Notes: a model not told the origin generated them from the sequence alone. A DNA stretch of 64,000 bases from Saccharomonospora xinjiangensis XJ-54 (GCF_000258175.1 NZ_JH636049.1:520982-584981), one strand, 5' to 3'. Shown: positions 8,949 through 19,050, counted from the first letter of the stretch. A program made the numbers and translations.

Positions 8949-9980
8949 ATGCCCGAGCACGCGATCCTCATCCTTCCCTCAGCCAACCGCGTCTACACCG
9001 ACACCGCGCCCGCCCTGGTCCAGGCCGAACTGTCCGCGTTCGCCCCGGTTCTGTCCACCCCGGTGACCGCCACCGGCATTCGCGCGATGGGCGGTGTCGA
9101 TTACGTCACGATGGACACGTCGGCGCCGCTGTCCGGCACCGATCTGGCGCTGCTGTCCAACATCTCGTCCGCGTACGCGCTCTTCGAGGTCACGGGCGAG
9201 CTGCTGCGGCCACTGCCGATGACCCCGGCCGCACGCTTCGACTCCGACCTGCTGACCATCCAGAAATACCCGGGCAAGACCAACGAGCAGTTCACGCAGT
9301 TCGTGCTCAACCTCACCGTGCTGGCATCACGCTGGGCGAAGGAGGCGTTCAGCACGCCGCTGCACGTGCTCGACCCGCTGTGCGGCAGGGGGACAACGCT
9401 GAACCAGGCCATGATGTACGGCTACGACGCCACCGGCGTCGAGGTCTCGGCGAAGGACTTCGAGGCGTACGAGCGGTTCATCAAGACGTGGCTGCGCGGC
9501 AAGCGGCTCAAGCACACCGCGCAGTCGGGTGTGCTGCGGCGCCATCGGACGCGGCTCGGTCAGCGGCTGGAGATCGAGTACGCGGCGACCAAGGAGGAGT
9601 ACCGGGCGGGCGAGGTGCGCGACCTCGTCTACTACAACACCGACACGTTGCGCACCGACGAGCTGGTGCGACCCGAGTCGGCGCACCTGATCGTCACCGA
9701 CGCGCCGTACGGTGTCCAGCACGGCAGCCGGGGTGAGGACGAGTCACTGGCCCGCAGCCCGCGCGACCTGCTCGCGGCGGCGATCCCCGGTTGGACGAGG
9801 GTGCTGCGTCCCGGCGGGGCGATGGGGATCTCCTACAACACCCACGTGCTGCGCCGCTCCGATCTCGTGGACGTGGTCGAACGCGCGGGGCTCACCGTCG
9901 TCACCGGACCCGGCTACGACGATCTCGCACACCGCGTCGATCAGGCGATCGTGCGGGACGTGCTCGTCGCGAGGAAGTAG
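8949..9980 (+). CDS. TRM11/Rossmann-fold SAM-dependent RNA or DNA methyltransferase
   Basis: A 343-residue protein with the two landmarks of class I N-methyltransferases. The SAM-binding LDPLCGRGTTLN lies near residues 140-150 and the catalytic TDAPYGVQHG near residues 254-263. The [DN]PPY-like DAPYG motif and the N-terminal half suggest the TRM11/UPF0020 group, which usually methylates the exocyclic amine of guanine in tRNA. An adenine-specific DNA enzyme is less likely since no restriction partner is nearby. It is the only plus-strand gene inside the translation cluster and is divergent from the MATE gene. TAGGCT at 8934-8939 is a likely -10, giving a leader of only a couple of bases. Confidence 0.75.
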   Translation: MPEHAILILPSANRVYTDTAPALVQAELSAFAPVLSTPVTATGIRAMGGVDYVTMDTSAPLSGTDLALLSNISSAYALFEVTGELLRPLPMTPAARFDSDLLTIQKYPGKTNEQFTQFVLNLTVLASRWAKEAFSTPLHVLDPLCGRGTTLNQAMMYGYDATGVEVSAKDFEAYERFIKTWLRGKRLKHTAQSGVLRRHRTRLGQRLEIEYAATKEEYRAGEVRDLVYYNTDTLRTDELVRPESAHLIVTDAPYGVQHGSRGEDESLARSPRDLLAAAIPGWTRVLRPGGAMGISYNTHVLRRSDLVDVVERAGLTVVTGPGYDDLAHRVDQAIVRDVLVARK

Positions 9981-10292
9981 CCTGGGCCGCCCGCGCGGCA
10001 CGGGTTCGACGTCACCGGCCCGGCATGGCAGTACGGCGTGGCCAGCATCGGTCTGGTGCCGCGGGGCTCGCCCTGGCGTTCCTCTACCGCGGGAACACGC
10101 TTCGAGGCTGTTGACCCGTGCGTTGCGCGATCGGTGCGAGCCCGGCCGAGGACCGTGGCGGGGCCGGGTGCGCCGGAGTCCGCGCCGCCCTCGGCGGGCT
10201 CCCGTTCGAGGGCGGCGCGGACGTGCCTGTCGCACACGAGGCGTGCCCGCTGCTGTCGAGCACCAAGTGCGCGGGCCGCCGGACAACACGCC
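9981..10292. other. 312-bp stretch with no recognisable gene
   Basis: This segment lies between the ends of the methyltransferase and rbfA. Short open frames exist on both strands, but none has a convincing domain, start or ribosome-binding site. Many actinobacteria carry a DHH-type nanoRNase gene near here. I looked for remnants of its DHH and glycine-rich (GGGH) motifs and saw none. It may be a decayed remnant or filler left by a rearrangement. Confidence 0.5.
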
Positions 10293-10736
10293 CTAGTCCT
10301 CGTTGTCGTCCTTCGCCCGGTACGGGTCGGCCTCACCCGCGGGCTTGGCACCCGTGGCCAGACGAGCCACCTCCGCGTCGGCCTCCCTCGCCTTCGCCAG
10401 CAGCTCGTCGATGGTGCGAGCGTCCTGTGGCAAGCGATCCGGCACGAACGTCAGCGTCGGCGTGTACCGCACGCCGGTGCCCTGCCCGACCTTCGTCCGC
10501 AGCACACCGCGTGCCGACTCCAGCGCGGCAGCGGCACCGGGGAAGTCGGGTTCCGAATCGAGGCTGTCGCCGAGCACCGTGTAGTACACCGTCGCGTCTC
10601 GGAGGTCTCCCGTGACCCTGGCGTCGGTGATGGTCACGTTACCCAGCCGAGGGTCCTTGATCTCGTGTTCCAGTGCGGACGCCACGATCTGCGCGATCCG
10701 CTTCGCCAATCGTCGTGCGCGAGCCTGGTCAGCCAT
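10293..10736 (-). CDS. rbfA: Ribosome-binding factor A
   Basis: A 147-residue KH-type 30S maturation factor needed for 16S rRNA 5'-end processing. The sequence shows the RbfA core: [19 protein letters not shown] in the N-terminal half and [12 protein letters not shown] in the third strand region. A charged C-terminal tail follows. The ATG at 10734-10736 ([14 protein letters not shown]) gives the family N-terminus. It lies 32 bases downstream of the DUF503 gene in the nusA-infB operon order. Confidence 0.94.
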   Translation of the reverse strand: MADQARARRLAKRIAQIVASALEHEIKDPRLGNVTITDARVTGDLRDATVYYTVLGDSLDSEPDFPGAAAALESARGVLRTKVGQGTGVRYTPTLTFVPDRLPQDARTIDELLAKAREADAEVARLATGAKPAGEADPYRAKDDNED

Positions 10737-10768
10737 GGCGCACCCCCTTCTTGTCCGCTCCCACGGTG

Positions 10769-11062
10769 TCAGTCGTCGGGACCGAGCAGCCGCCGGTGTG
10801 CCGACAGCAACTCGATCTCCGGGCGTGCCGCCACGAACCGTTCGCACTCGTCAAGCACGTCCCGCACGTGAGAGGCGTCGGCGGCCACGACGGCCACCCC
10901 CAACAACGAGCGCCGGTGCAGGTCGAGATGGCCTGCCTCGGCCACCGCGACCTCGTACCGGCGCCGCAGCTCGGCCACGATCGGCCGCACGGCGGAGCGC
11001 TTCTGCTTCAGCGACCGGACGTCGCCGAGCAGCACGTCCAGTTCCAGTGTGCCGACGAACAA
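10769..11062 (-). CDS. DUF503 domain protein (YlxP-like)
   Basis: A 97-residue single-domain protein with the family features [18 protein letters not shown] at the N-terminus and a conserved mid-region ([19 protein letters not shown]). DUF503 genes sit between infB and rbfA in Firmicutes and Actinobacteria, as here, and are presumed to act in ribosome assembly or translation. A biochemical role is not established to my knowledge. A strong hairpin separates it from infB, so its expression may be lower than that of infB. Confidence 0.88.
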   Translation of the reverse strand: MFVGTLELDVLLGDVRSLKQKRSAVRPIVAELRRRYEVAVAEAGHLDLHRRSLLGVAVVAADASHVRDVLDECERFVAARPEIELLSAHRRLLGPDD

Positions 11063-11086
11063 CGACGTCGCTCCCTGTTCATGATC

Positions 11087-11126
11087 GTGGCAGGGCGGGC
11101 GGATGGATCGCCGCCCGCCCTGCCAC
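11087..11126 (-). terminator. Hairpin downstream of infB
   Basis: A perfect 16-bp stem (11087-11102 with 11111-11126) and an 8-base loop lie 9 bases after the infB stop and before the DUF503 start. There is no T-run. It is likely a partial terminator or attenuator inside the nusA-infB operon, or an mRNA 3'-end stabiliser. Confidence 0.7.
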
Positions 11127-11134
11127 GGTTCGTG

Positions 11135-13981
11135 TCATTCGCGAGGCTTCTCGCGCAGCTCGTACGTCTCGACGACGTCGCCGAGCTTGATGTCACCGAA
11201 CTTGCCGAGCGTGAGACCGCACTCGAACCCCTCACGGACCTCCACCACGTCGTCCTTGAACCGGCGCAGCGAGTTGATCGGAAGGTTCTCAGCGACCACC
11301 ACGTTGTCCCGCAGCAAGCGCGCCTTCGCGTTGCGGCGAATCTCGCCCGAGGTGACGAGGCAACCGGCGATCGTGCCGAACTTCGAGGACTTGAACACGT
11401 CGCGGACCTCGGCCTTGCCGAGCTCCACCTCCTCGTAGATCGGCTTGAGCATGCCCTTCAGAGCCTGCTCGATCTCCTCGATCGCCTGGTAGATCACCGT
11501 GTAGTACCGGACATCGACGCCCTCGCGGGTGGCCCGCTCGGTCGCCTTGCCCTGTGCCCGCACGTTGTACCCGATCACGATCGCGTCCGACGCCGTAGCG
11601 AGGTCGATGTCGCTCTCGGTGACACCACCCACGCCGCGGTGGACGACGTTCAGCTCCACCTCGTCACCGACGTCGATCTGGAGCAGCGACGCCTCCAGCG
11701 CTTCGACGGTACCCGAGTTGTCGCCCTTGATGATCAGGTTGAGGGTGTTGGTCTCCTTCAACGCGGAGTCCAGGTCCTCCAGGCTGACGCGCTTGCGCCG
11801 GGCCGCGTTCTCCGCGTTGCGGATGCGTGCCTGCCTGCGCTCGGCGATCTGCCGGGCCACCCTGTCCTCCTCGACGACGAGGAAGGTGTCACCGGCGCGG
11901 GGAACCGACGTGAAACCGATGACCTGCACCGGCCTCGACGGCGTCGCCTCGTTGACGTCGCGGTTGTGCTCATCGACCATGCGCCGCACCCGCCCGTAGG
12001 CGTCGCCTGCCACGACCGAGTCACCCACCCGCAACGTTCCGCGCTGCACCAGCACCGTCGCCACGGGACCCCGGCCACGGTCGAGGTGTGCCTCGATGGC
12101 CACACCCTGGGCCTCCATCTCCGGGTTGGCCCGGAGGTCCAGCGCCGCGTCGGCGGTCAGCACGATCGCTTCGAGCAGGCCGTCGATGTTGGTGCCCTGC
12201 TTCGCCGAGATATCGACGAACATCGTGTCGCCGCCGTACTCCTCGGCGACGAGGTTGTACTCGGTGAGCTGCTGACGCACCTTCGCCGGGTTGGCACCCT
12301 CGACGTCGATCTTGTTGACGGCGACCACGATCGGAGCCTTCGCGGCCTGCGCGTGGTTGATGGCCTCCACCGTCTGCGGCATGACACCGTCGTCGGCCGC
12401 GACCACGATCACGGCGATGTCGGTGGCCTGCGCACCACGGGCACGCATGGCGGTGAACGCCTCGTGACCCGGGGTGTCGATGAAGGTGATCACGCGCCGG
12501 TCGCCGTCCACGTCGGTCTCGACCTGGTAGGCGCCGATGTGCTGGGTGATGCCACCCGCCTCGCCCTCGGCGACCTTCGCCTGCCGGATCGTGTCCAGCA
12601 GCCGGGTCTTACCGTGGTCAACGTGACCCATGACGGTCACCACAGGCGGCCTCGCCTGGAGTTCCTCCTCACCACCGGCGTCCTCGCCGTAGGTGATGTC
12701 GAAGGTCTCCAGCAGCTCGCGGTCCTCCTCCTCGGGGCTGACCACCTGGACGTTGTAGTTCATCTCCGAGCCGAGCAGTTCCAGCACGTCCTCGGAGACG
12801 GACTGCGTGGCGGTGACCATCTCACCGAGATGGAACAGCACCTGCACCAGCGAGGCCGGGTTCGCGTCGATCTTCTCCGCGAAGTCGGTCAGCGAGGCGC
12901 CCCTCGGTAGCCGGATGGTCTCGCCGTTGCCCTTCGGCAGACGCACGCCGCCGACCGACGGCGCCTGCATGTTCTCCATGTACTCCTGGCGCTTCTGCCG
13001 CTTCGACTTGCGGCCCTTGCGCGAGGGACCACCGGGGCGACCGAAGGCACCGGCCGTGCCGCCACGGCCGCCGGGGCCGCCACGACCGCCACGGAAACCG
13101 CCACCGCCACCGGCACCGGCACCACCGGGAGCCGGGCGGAAACCGCCACCGGCACCGCCGCCGCCGCCACCGCCACCGGGCCGGAAACCGCCACCGCCGC
13201 CGCCACGCGGGCCGCCGCCACCACGGCCACCACCGGGACCGCCACGACCGCCGGGGCCGCCGCTACGACCACCGGGACCACCGGCGGGCCGCGCGGGACG
13301 CGACGGCATCATGCCGGGGTTCGGACGCGGCGGCATGTTGCCGGGGCTCGGACGGTTGCCGCCGGGGGCACCACCGCGGGGACCGGGCCGCTCGCCACCG
13401 GGGCGCGGACCGCGATCTGATTGCTGGCCGCCACCGGGGCGGGGCGGCGCGGGACGCGGCGCGGGCGCGCCCGAGCCGACGCCGAACGGGTTGTTGCCGA
13501 CCCGAGGGGGCCGGGGACCCGGCTTCGGGCCCGGCTTGGGCCCCTGCGGCTTCGGCGGGACGACCGAACTCTGCTGTTCCTTGGGCTTCGCGGCCGGAGC
13601 AGCCTTCGCGGCCGGAGCCTGCTCACTCGGCTTGGGCCCCGGCTTCGGAGCCGGTCGCGGCCCTGGCTTGGGCCCGGGGCCCTGCTGCGGCACCGGCCTG
13701 GCCTGGCCAGGCTGCTGCTGCCGCTGCGGCGGCGCGGGCTTGGGCGCGGGAACACCGCGCCCTGACGGCGCCGGCTTCGGGCCGGAGGCCCTGTCCCTTC
13801 CGGACGACTTCTCGGGCTTGCCGCTCGAGAAAGCGTCACGCAACCGGCGGGCGACGGGCGCCTCGACCGTGGATGACGCTGACTTGACGAACTCGCCCTG
13901 CTCCTTCAGCTTGGCGAGTACTTCCTTGCTCGTGACACCGAGCTCTTTCGCGAGCTCATGTACGCGGGCTTTGCCTGCCAC
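11135..13981 (-). CDS. infB: Translation initiation factor IF-2
   Basis: A 948-residue GTPase that delivers initiator tRNA to the 30S subunit and promotes subunit joining. The N-terminal IF2_N helix bundle ([16 protein letters not shown]) is followed by about 300 residues of Pro-, then Gly/Arg-rich low-complexity linker. A second IF2_N segment comes next, then the GTPase domain with [10 protein letters not shown] near residue 450, and the beta-barrel and C-terminal tRNA-binding domains. The GTG at 13979-13981 is preceded by GAGGAG four bases upstream and gives the family start (AGKARVHEL). A TTG twelve bases upstream is less likely. The long linker is typical of high-GC actinobacteria. Confidence 0.96.
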   Translation of the reverse strand: MAGKARVHELAKELGVTSKEVLAKLKEQGEFVKSASSTVEAPVARRLRDAFSSGKPEKSSGRDRASGPKPAPSGRGVPAPKPAPPQRQQQPGQARPVPQQGPGPKPGPRPAPKPGPKPSEQAPAAKAAPAAKPKEQQSSVVPPKPQGPKPGPKPGPRPPRVGNNPFGVGSGAPAPRPAPPRPGGGQQSDRGPRPGGERPGPRGGAPGGNRPSPGNMPPRPNPGMMPSRPARPAGGPGGRSGGPGGRGGPGGGRGGGGPRGGGGGGFRPGGGGGGGGAGGGFRPAPGGAGAGGGGGFRGGRGGPGGRGGTAGAFGRPGGPSRKGRKSKRQKRQEYMENMQAPSVGGVRLPKGNGETIRLPRGASLTDFAEKIDANPASLVQVLFHLGEMVTATQSVSEDVLELLGSEMNYNVQVVSPEEEDRELLETFDITYGEDAGGEEELQARPPVVTVMGHVDHGKTRLLDTIRQAKVAEGEAGGITQHIGAYQVETDVDGDRRVITFIDTPGHEAFTAMRARGAQATDIAVIVVAADDGVMPQTVEAINHAQAAKAPIVVAVNKIDVEGANPAKVRQQLTEYNLVAEEYGGDTMFVDISAKQGTNIDGLLEAIVLTADAALDLRANPEMEAQGVAIEAHLDRGRGPVATVLVQRGTLRVGDSVVAGDAYGRVRRMVDEHNRDVNEATPSRPVQVIGFTSVPRAGDTFLVVEEDRVARQIAERRQARIRNAENAARRKRVSLEDLDSALKETNTLNLIIKGDNSGTVEALEASLLQIDVGDEVELNVVHRGVGGVTESDIDLATASDAIVIGYNVRAQGKATERATREGVDVRYYTVIYQAIEEIEQALKGMLKPIYEEVELGKAEVRDVFKSSKFGTIAGCLVTSGEIRRNAKARLLRDNVVVAENLPINSLRRFKDDVVEVREGFECGLTLGKFGDIKLGDVVETYELREKPRE

Positions 13982-14069
13982 TGCTCTCCTCAACTGGTGA
14001 GGTCTGGCGGCTCAACCCGCAGACCTCGTCCTATCGTCGCGCGTTCATGGCTTCAGCTTCACGGCTGAC

Positions 14070-14429
14070 TCATGACGGGTCGACCTGCTTCCTTGTCCGT
14101 TCCGGGCGTGGCAACTCCACGCCCGCCTTGCTCTCGGCGAGCCGCTCCACATAATGCCGCACGCCTGCCGTGTCGAGCATCCCCCTTACCCGAAGGGCCC
14201 TGGGGAACGCCCGGCGCCGCTCGGCCTTGGCCAGGCAGTCCGGGTGCGGGTGCAACCAGGCCCCTCGGCCCGGCAGGCGCCGACGCTCATCGACGACCAA
14301 CCGGCCGTCCGATGCGACAACGCGGGACAACTCGCCGGCCGACGCCCTTTGCCGACACCCGACGCACAGACGGACCGGGGAGGTTCCGTCCGCACGTCGC
14401 GTCGAATTCGGCTGTGGGTATCGCACCAC
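14070..14429 (-). CDS. ylxR: YlxR family RNA-binding protein
   Basis: About 119 residues. The YlxR motif LCVGCRQRASAGELSRVV, the central GRGAWLHP and a C-terminal basic tail are present. YlxR proteins sit between nusA and infB and are thought to bind RNA, with reported effects on RNase P specificity and transcription in Firmicutes. The start is uncertain: the frame is open back into nusA. GTG codons at 14427-14429 and 14424-14426 fall just after the nusA stop and give a plausible length. No clear Shine-Dalgarno is seen, so translational coupling to nusA is likely. Confidence 0.85.
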   Translation of the reverse strand: MVRYPQPNSTRRADGTSPVRLCVGCRQRASAGELSRVVASDGRLVVDERRRLPGRGAWLHPHPDCLAKAERRRAFPRALRVRGMLDTAGVRHYVERLAESKAGVELPRPERTRKQVDPS

Positions 14430-14452
14430 AACCCAGTTTAGACCTTGGTCGA

Positions 14453-15481
14453 TCAGTCGGCGGAACCGGTCGCCGCGGGGTGCCGCTTCTCGGTTTGTTC
14501 GGCATCGGGCGCCGCATCGCTGCGGATGTCGATTCGCCATCCGGTGAGCCGGGCGGCGAGCCGGGCGTTCTGCCCTTCCTTGCCGATCGCCAGTGACAAC
14601 TGGAAATCGGGCACGACCACCCTGGCGGTCCTGGCTCGCTCATCGACCACACTGACGGATACAACCTTCGCGGGCGACAGCGCATTCCCGACGAACCGCG
14701 CCGGGTCGTCGGAGTAGTCGATGATGTCGATCTTCTCGCCGCCGAGTTCGCTCATCACGTTGCGCACCCTGGCGCCCACGTGGCCGATGCACGCACCCTT
14801 GGCGTTCACGCCGGGCACCGTGGAGCGGACCGCGATCTTGGACCGGTGTCCTGCCTCCCTGGCCACCGCCGTGATCTCGACAGTTCCGTCGGCGATCTCC
14901 GGCACCTCCAGCGCGAACAGTTTCCGCACGAGATTCGGGTGGGTCCGCGACAGCGTGATCTGCGGGCCACGCGCCGAGCGCGCGACCCCGACGACGTACG
15001 CCTTGAGCCGCGATCCGTGCTCGTAGCGTTCGCCGGGCACCTGCTCCGCCGCCGGCAGCACACCCTCGGTGTCACCGACCTGCACGATCACCATGCCCCT
15101 GGCATTGGCCCTGGCGTCCCGCTGCACGATCCCCGCCACGATCTCGCCCTCCTGGGCCGAGAACTCGCCGTAGGTCTTCTCGTGCTCCGCGTCGCGCAAC
15201 CGCTGAAGGATGACCTGGCGCGCGGTGGCCGCCGCGATCCGGCCGAAGCCCTCGGGAGTGTCGTCCCACTCCTCCTCGACCTCGCCGTTCGCGTCCAGCG
15301 TGTACGCGAGCACCCGCACGTAGCCGGTTTTGCGGTCGATATCGACCTTCGCGTGCGGCTGGTGACCCTCGGTGTGCTTGTACGCCGTCAGCAGCGCACT
15401 CTCGATGGCTTCCAGTACCGTCTCGAAGGGGATGTCCTTGTCCCGTTCGATCGCGCGCAACGCCGCGATATCGACGTTCAC
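14453..15481 (-). CDS. nusA: Transcription termination/antitermination factor NusA
   Basis: A 342-residue RNA polymerase-binding factor that modulates pausing, termination and rRNA antitermination. The domains in order are the N-terminal RNAP-binding domain ([20 protein letters not shown]), S1 ([21 protein letters not shown]), KH1 ([18 protein letters not shown]) and KH2 ([20 protein letters not shown]). It lacks the C-terminal acidic repeats of proteobacterial NusA, as usual in actinobacteria. The GTG at 15479-15481 overlaps the rimP stop as GTGA and has GGAGGAG five bases upstream. The tight overlap implies translational coupling. Confidence 0.95.
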   Translation of the reverse strand: MNVDIAALRAIERDKDIPFETVLEAIESALLTAYKHTEGHQPHAKVDIDRKTGYVRVLAYTLDANGEVEEEWDDTPEGFGRIAAATARQVILQRLRDAEHEKTYGEFSAQEGEIVAGIVQRDARANARGMVIVQVGDTEGVLPAAEQVPGERYEHGSRLKAYVVGVARSARGPQITLSRTHPNLVRKLFALEVPEIADGTVEITAVAREAGHRSKIAVRSTVPGVNAKGACIGHVGARVRNVMSELGGEKIDIIDYSDDPARFVGNALSPAKVVSVSVVDERARTARVVVPDFQLSLAIGKEGQNARLAARLTGWRIDIRSDAAPDAEQTEKRHPAATGSAD

Positions 15482-16038
15482 CTCGACTCCTCCTTCGCTC
15501 CGGTGCCTTCCTCGATCTTGCCGCAACCGTCGTCTTCCAGCAGCTTGAGCTCCTCGGAAGGTGGCTGCTTGAACTCGACCTCGACCACGGCCTTGCTCAC
15601 GTCCGCGTAGCGCACGTCGCGGATCTCACCGCCAACGAGCACCCGCACGGACTCCTCCCCTTCGGCGCCGACGCGGCCGACGAAATCGGGGCCCTCGTGC
15701 GGGGTGATCTTGACCAGCCGGAACCGCGCTCTGCGCCAGTGCCTCGGTTTCGTGAGCGGTCTGTCGAGTCCCGGCGATGTCACCTCGAGCGTGTACGCGC
15801 CCTCGATCACATGCTCGTGCCGGTCGAGCACCGCCGACACCGCCCTGCTGATCTCCGCGACCTGGTCGAGTTCGACACCGTCGTCGCTGTCGATCACAAC
15901 CTTCACCAGCTTGCGCCTGCCCGCCTTGTTCACGTCCAGCGCGTCGAGATCGAAACCCGCGGCCGCGACGGCCTCGGCCACGAGTGGCTCCAGCCTGCTG
16001 GCGAGTTCGTTGGGCACCGTGATGCTCCCTGTTGTCAT
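15478..16038 (-). CDS. rimP: Ribosome maturation factor RimP
   Basis: A 186-residue factor for 30S subunit assembly. The sequence shows the RimP N-terminal core ([20 protein letters not shown]), the signature [14 protein letters not shown] near residues 87-100, and the C-terminal SH3-like half. The ATG at 16036-16038 ([11 protein letters not shown]) gives the family length. It is the first gene of the rimP-nusA-ylxR-infB-DUF503-rbfA run and overlaps nusA by four bases. Confidence 0.94.
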   Translation of the reverse strand: MTTGSITVPNELASRLEPLVAEAVAAAGFDLDALDVNKAGRRKLVKVVIDSDDGVELDQVAEISRAVSAVLDRHEHVIEGAYTLEVTSPGLDRPLTKPRHWRRARFRLVKITPHEGPDFVGRVGAEGEESVRVLVGGEIRDVRYADVSKAVVEVEFKQPPSEELKLLEDDGCGKIEEGTGAKEESR

Positions 16039-16057
16039 TGTTCTGGAATGGTGGTCC

Positions 16058-16063
16058 AGCTTA
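16058..16063 (-). promoter_or_regulatory. Candidate promoter of the rimP-nusA-infB operon
   Basis: TAAGCT on the minus strand, 20 bases upstream of the rimP ATG, is a good TAnnnT -10 match. It lies in the 80-bp divergent gap shared with the DUF4439 lipoprotein gene. A -35 is not obvious. Confidence 0.4.
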
Positions 16064-16118
16064 TCGCGCCCCGACCACCTCCCGCCGGGCGTCGCCCGCT
16101 GCTGGCAGGATGCAGGGC

Positions 16119-17081
16119 GTGACATCCCGATCTGGCAGAGCCGCTCTGACGAGGCGGGCGTTCCTGCGGTCCGCCGCGTTCACCGCGCTCGCGGTACCGG
16201 CGGCATCCGGGCTCGCCGCATGCACGTCCGGCTACGACGACGCGCCCGACCCGCTGCGCCCGCTGTGGTTGCAGGCAGAGGGCCACGCCAAGGCCGCGAA
16301 AGCCCTGGCTGCGGGCTCCCCCGAGCTCGGTGACGTGGCGGAGCGGGTGGCTGCCATCCGCACCGCGCACGCCGAGGCGCTGCGTGCCGAGGTACGCCGG
16401 CTCAACCGGCCGGTTCCCGAAGGAGAGAAGGCGCCCGCGTTCGGCACGGACGGCGGGCAGTTCTGGCAGTGGCTCGCCGAGAGCAGGGACGCCGCGCTGG
16501 CGCTGGTCGGTGATCTGCCCCGCTACCGCGCGGGTCTCGTCGGCGCGGTGGCAGCGGGGTGCGCGGCGGCCATGGAGCTGAACCCGGCGGGCGGCGCGGA
16601 GGAGCAGGCACCCGGCACGGCGACGGTGAAGCAACTGGAGGACGACACCGTGCCCGCGTTGCAGACGGCACTGCGGGCCGAACACGCCGCCGTCTGGGTG
16701 TACAGCCTGGTGCGGGCGTTCCTCGACGAGGACTACGAGTCCGCGATCACTCGCGGCGAGCGAGCCCATCTCGACCGCAGGGACCGCTGCGAACGTGTGC
16801 TATCGGCCGCGGGCCGGACCCCCCAGCCCTCGGAGCCTGCCTACGTCCTCGACGAGCAGGTGACCGACCCGGCCTCGGCGGTTCGCGCGGTCGCCACAGC
16901 CGAGTCCGACGCGGCATCCGCCTGGCACGGTGTGCTCGAACGCACCGACGACGAAGTCGTTCGCGCCCTCGCGGTCCACTGCCTGATCGGCGCTGCGACC
17001 CGCGGGGTGCACTGGCGGGCGGACGCGGGGATCGACCCCGTCGTCCCGCCACTGCCGGGCAGGCAGACCACAGCGGACTGA
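16119..17081 (+). CDS. Tat-type lipoprotein with ferritin-like DUF4439 domain
   Basis: About 320 residues. The N-terminus has a twin-arginine stretch (TRRAFLRSAAF) and a lipobox ending at Cys35 (GLAAC), predicting a lipid-anchored protein exported folded. The body is Ala-rich and helical. The C-terminal half (about 190-315) matches the DUF4439 ferritin-like four-helix fold, with ALRAEHAAVWVYSLVRAF. Whether metal is bound cannot be said. The GTG at 16119-16121 is preferred because AGGA lies 8 bases upstream; an in-frame ATG at 16110 is the alternative. It is divergent from rimP. Confidence 0.78.
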   Translation: MTSRSGRAALTRRAFLRSAAFTALAVPAASGLAACTSGYDDAPDPLRPLWLQAEGHAKAAKALAAGSPELGDVAERVAAIRTAHAEALRAEVRRLNRPVPEGEKAPAFGTDGGQFWQWLAESRDAALALVGDLPRYRAGLVGAVAAGCAAAMELNPAGGAEEQAPGTATVKQLEDDTVPALQTALRAEHAAVWVYSLVRAFLDEDYESAITRGERAHLDRRDRCERVLSAAGRTPQPSEPAYVLDEQVTDPASAVRAVATAESDAASAWHGVLERTDDEVVRALAVHCLIGAATRGVHWRADAGIDPVVPPLPGRQTTAD

Positions 17082-17141
17082 GCGCCCCAGCGGTTCCGGC
17101 GATCCCGGAAGTCTCGACGGGTCCTTCGGCAGGCTCGGCCG

Positions 17142-17175
17142 TTTCCGTGCCCCGAGACGGTTCGGGGCACGGAAA
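17142..17175. terminator. Bidirectional terminator between convergent genes
   Basis: A perfect 14-bp stem (17142-17155 with 17162-17175) with a 6-base loop lies between the DUF4439 stop (17081) and the stop of the convergent minus-strand gene (17178). The arms begin with TTTCC and end with GGAAA, so short T-runs flank the stem in both directions. This is a convincing shared terminator. Confidence 0.8.
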
Positions 17176-17177
17176 GC

Positions 17178-17885
17178 TCACCCCTCGCTCAGGTGCTCGG
17201 AGAGCCGGGCGGCGTCCTCGCCGATCTCGGCGAGCAACTGCGCGTCGGAGTGCCCTTCGAAGAAGTTCGCCTCCACGATCGTCACCTCGCGCCCGTTGAC
17301 CTCGGAGTGGTACTCGCCCTGCGCGACCACGGGAGCCTTGGGCAGGGTGGCCGTGCCGTCGCGGACGAGGTCGTTGACGTTGCCGGTGCCGTCGGTGTCG
17401 GTGACCGCCTTGAGCTGCTGGGCCTGCGCGTTTTCCGGCATCACCACCAGGACCACGGAGACGAGCGCCCGCGCCTCGCCCTCCTGCACCGTGTAGAGGC
17501 CGCGCAGAACCTTCTCACACGGATGGTCGGCGAACCACTGGATCATGTCGCCGTAGGCGTTGGCCGAGCAGTCAGTGGCCTCGACGGGCCCTGTGACCAC
17601 CTCGTAGTCGAACCGGCCGTCCTTCAGCGGGTCGGAGGACGGCGCCCCTGCCTGCGGTGTGCCGACCACACCGCCGTCGCCGGAGCGGATCAGTCCCCAG
17701 AACAGCCCGGCCACCACGGCGACGCCCACGAGGACGGCACCGAGGACGAATGGTGACGGACCGCCCCTCCCGCCCTGGGGCTCGAACGATCCGCCCTGGG
17801 GCTCCTGCGCGACCGGCCCCGGTACGGGACCGATCGCCTGCGCGGGTCCATTTCCGACAGCCGGGAGCGGCGCCGTGTTGGTCAC
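17178..17885 (-). CDS. Single-pass membrane protein of unknown function
   Basis: About 235 residues. An N-terminal Pro/Gly-rich cytoplasmic stretch with two copies of an EPQGG-like motif leads into one transmembrane helix (FVLGAVLVGVAVVAGLFWGLI). An extracytoplasmic domain of about 165 residues follows. It contains two cysteines (DCSANAYG and HPCEKV) that could form a disulphide. I do not recognise the domain. The start is uncertain: a GTG at 17883-17885 is used, and one 27 bases further upstream is also possible. It lies 49 bases downstream of the aminotransferase gene and ends at the shared terminator. Confidence 0.65.
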   Translation of the reverse strand: MTNTAPLPAVGNGPAQAIGPVPGPVAQEPQGGSFEPQGGRGGPSPFVLGAVLVGVAVVAGLFWGLIRSGDGGVVGTPQAGAPSSDPLKDGRFDYEVVTGPVEATDCSANAYGDMIQWFADHPCEKVLRGLYTVQEGEARALVSVVLVVMPENAQAQQLKAVTDTDGTGNVNDLVRDGTATLPKAPVVAQGEYHSEVNGREVTIVEANFFEGHSDAQLLAEIGEDAARLSEHLSEG

Positions 17886-17934
17886 TCCATGTCTGTGCTC
17901 CTGTGCAGCCACGAACCGTGACCGTAGTCGGGAC

Positions 17935-18963
17935 TCACCCGAGGGCGCGCACCACCCGGTCAACATCCTCGGCCGTGTTGTAGATATGGAAGCCCACGCG
18001 CGCGCGTCCCGCTCGTGCGCTGGCGACCACGCCCGCACCGGCCAGCCGCTCCGTCGCGCCATCGGCAGGCAGCGCCACGATGGGGCTGTCCTGCGCGGGA
18101 AGGTCGAAGGCCGCCCTCACGCGGTCGGCGAGCCCGACGCCGTGTGCGCGGACGGCGTCGAGGTCGAGTGAGGCGAGGTAGGACAGCGCGGGCGCCGCGC
18201 CAGCGAACGCCGACCACACCGGGGAGCTGTCGAACCGGCGCGCACCCTCGGCCAGTCGCAGCGGCAGGCCGTAGATGCTGCTCCACCGGTCCTCACCCGC
18301 GTACCAGGACGCGGCGACGGGGCGGGTTCGCTCGATCGCCCTCGGGTGGACGGCCAGCCACGCGGCACCTCGGGGAGCCAGCAGCCACTTGTACCCGGCG
18401 CCCACCACCCAGTCCGCCCAGTCGAGCCGCAGCGGCATCCATCCCGCCGCCTGGGTGACGTCGAGCAGGACGGGCACGCCCCCGGCCTCGGCCGCGGTGC
18501 GCAGTGCGTCGAGATCCACGACGGCCCCGTCGGCCGACTGCACCACGCTCACCGCCACGAGGTCGTGCTCCGCCACGGCGCCCGGCAGTTCGGCAAGGGG
18601 CACCTCGGTGACCGTCACACCCCGGTCGGCCTGCGCGGCGAACGGGAAGGTGGCACTCGTGAACTCGCCCTCGGCGACGAGGACGCGGCAGCCGTCGGGT
18701 ACCGCCTGCGCCACCATGCCGACCAGCGAGGAGACGGCGGCGCCCACGGCCACGCGCTCGCCGGGAACGCCGATGAGCCTGCCGAACAGCTCGCGCGTGT
18801 CGTCCACGACCGCGTCGAACTCGGCCGGACGCTGCGCGCCGGTGCGCCAGCGCCGCACGAATTCCTCGGCCGCCTCCGCGACGTGCACCGGTGGTACCCC
18901 CACCGCGGGTGTGTTGAGGTACCCGCCGGTGATGTCGAACTCCGCTCCGAACGCTGCTCTCAT
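17935..18963 (-). CDS. Class V aminotransferase (PLP enzyme)
   Basis: A 342-residue PLP-dependent enzyme of the class V/cysteine desulfurase-like fold. The cofactor aspartate is D168 in LLDVTQAAGW and the Schiff-base lysine is K192 in GAGYKWLLAP. The short length and lack of a conserved cysteine loop argue against a true IscS/SufS desulfurase. An isopenicillin-epimerase-like or amino-acid racemase/lyase activity is possible, but the substrate is not determinable. A TAGGGT -10 lies exactly six bases before the ATG, indicating a leaderless transcript. Confidence 0.8.
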   Translation of the reverse strand: MRAAFGAEFDITGGYLNTPAVGVPPVHVAEAAEEFVRRWRTGAQRPAEFDAVVDDTRELFGRLIGVPGERVAVGAAVSSLVGMVAQAVPDGCRVLVAEGEFTSATFPFAAQADRGVTVTEVPLAELPGAVAEHDLVAVSVVQSADGAVVDLDALRTAAEAGGVPVLLDVTQAAGWMPLRLDWADWVVGAGYKWLLAPRGAAWLAVHPRAIERTRPVAASWYAGEDRWSSIYGLPLRLAEGARRFDSSPVWSAFAGAAPALSYLASLDLDAVRAHGVGLADRVRAAFDLPAQDSPIVALPADGATERLAGAGVVASARAGRARVGFHIYNTAEDVDRVVRALG

Positions 18964-18969
18964 GCGGCG

Positions 18970-18975
18970 ACCCTA
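18970..18975 (-). promoter_or_regulatory. -10 element for a leaderless aminotransferase mRNA
   Basis: TAGGGT on the minus strand, then six bases, then the ATG at 18961-18963. No ribosome-binding site is present. Confidence 0.5.
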
Positions 18976-19050
18976 ACCAGGGCGTCCGACACGGCCGGGT
19001 GTGCTCGGCCTACTGGGTCCGGCCTGTCCACCGCGCGGAGGGCACCCCGC

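Noticed and set aside
10118..10292. Possible small Cys-containing gene on the plus strand after the methyltransferase
   Set aside because: It has no family match by eye, no ribosome-binding site, and its frame runs into rbfA antisense.
12807..14000. 397-codon Pro/Gly-rich open frame antisense to infB
   Set aside because: It mirrors the low-complexity Gly/Pro/Arg linker of IF-2 and has no start signal or domain.
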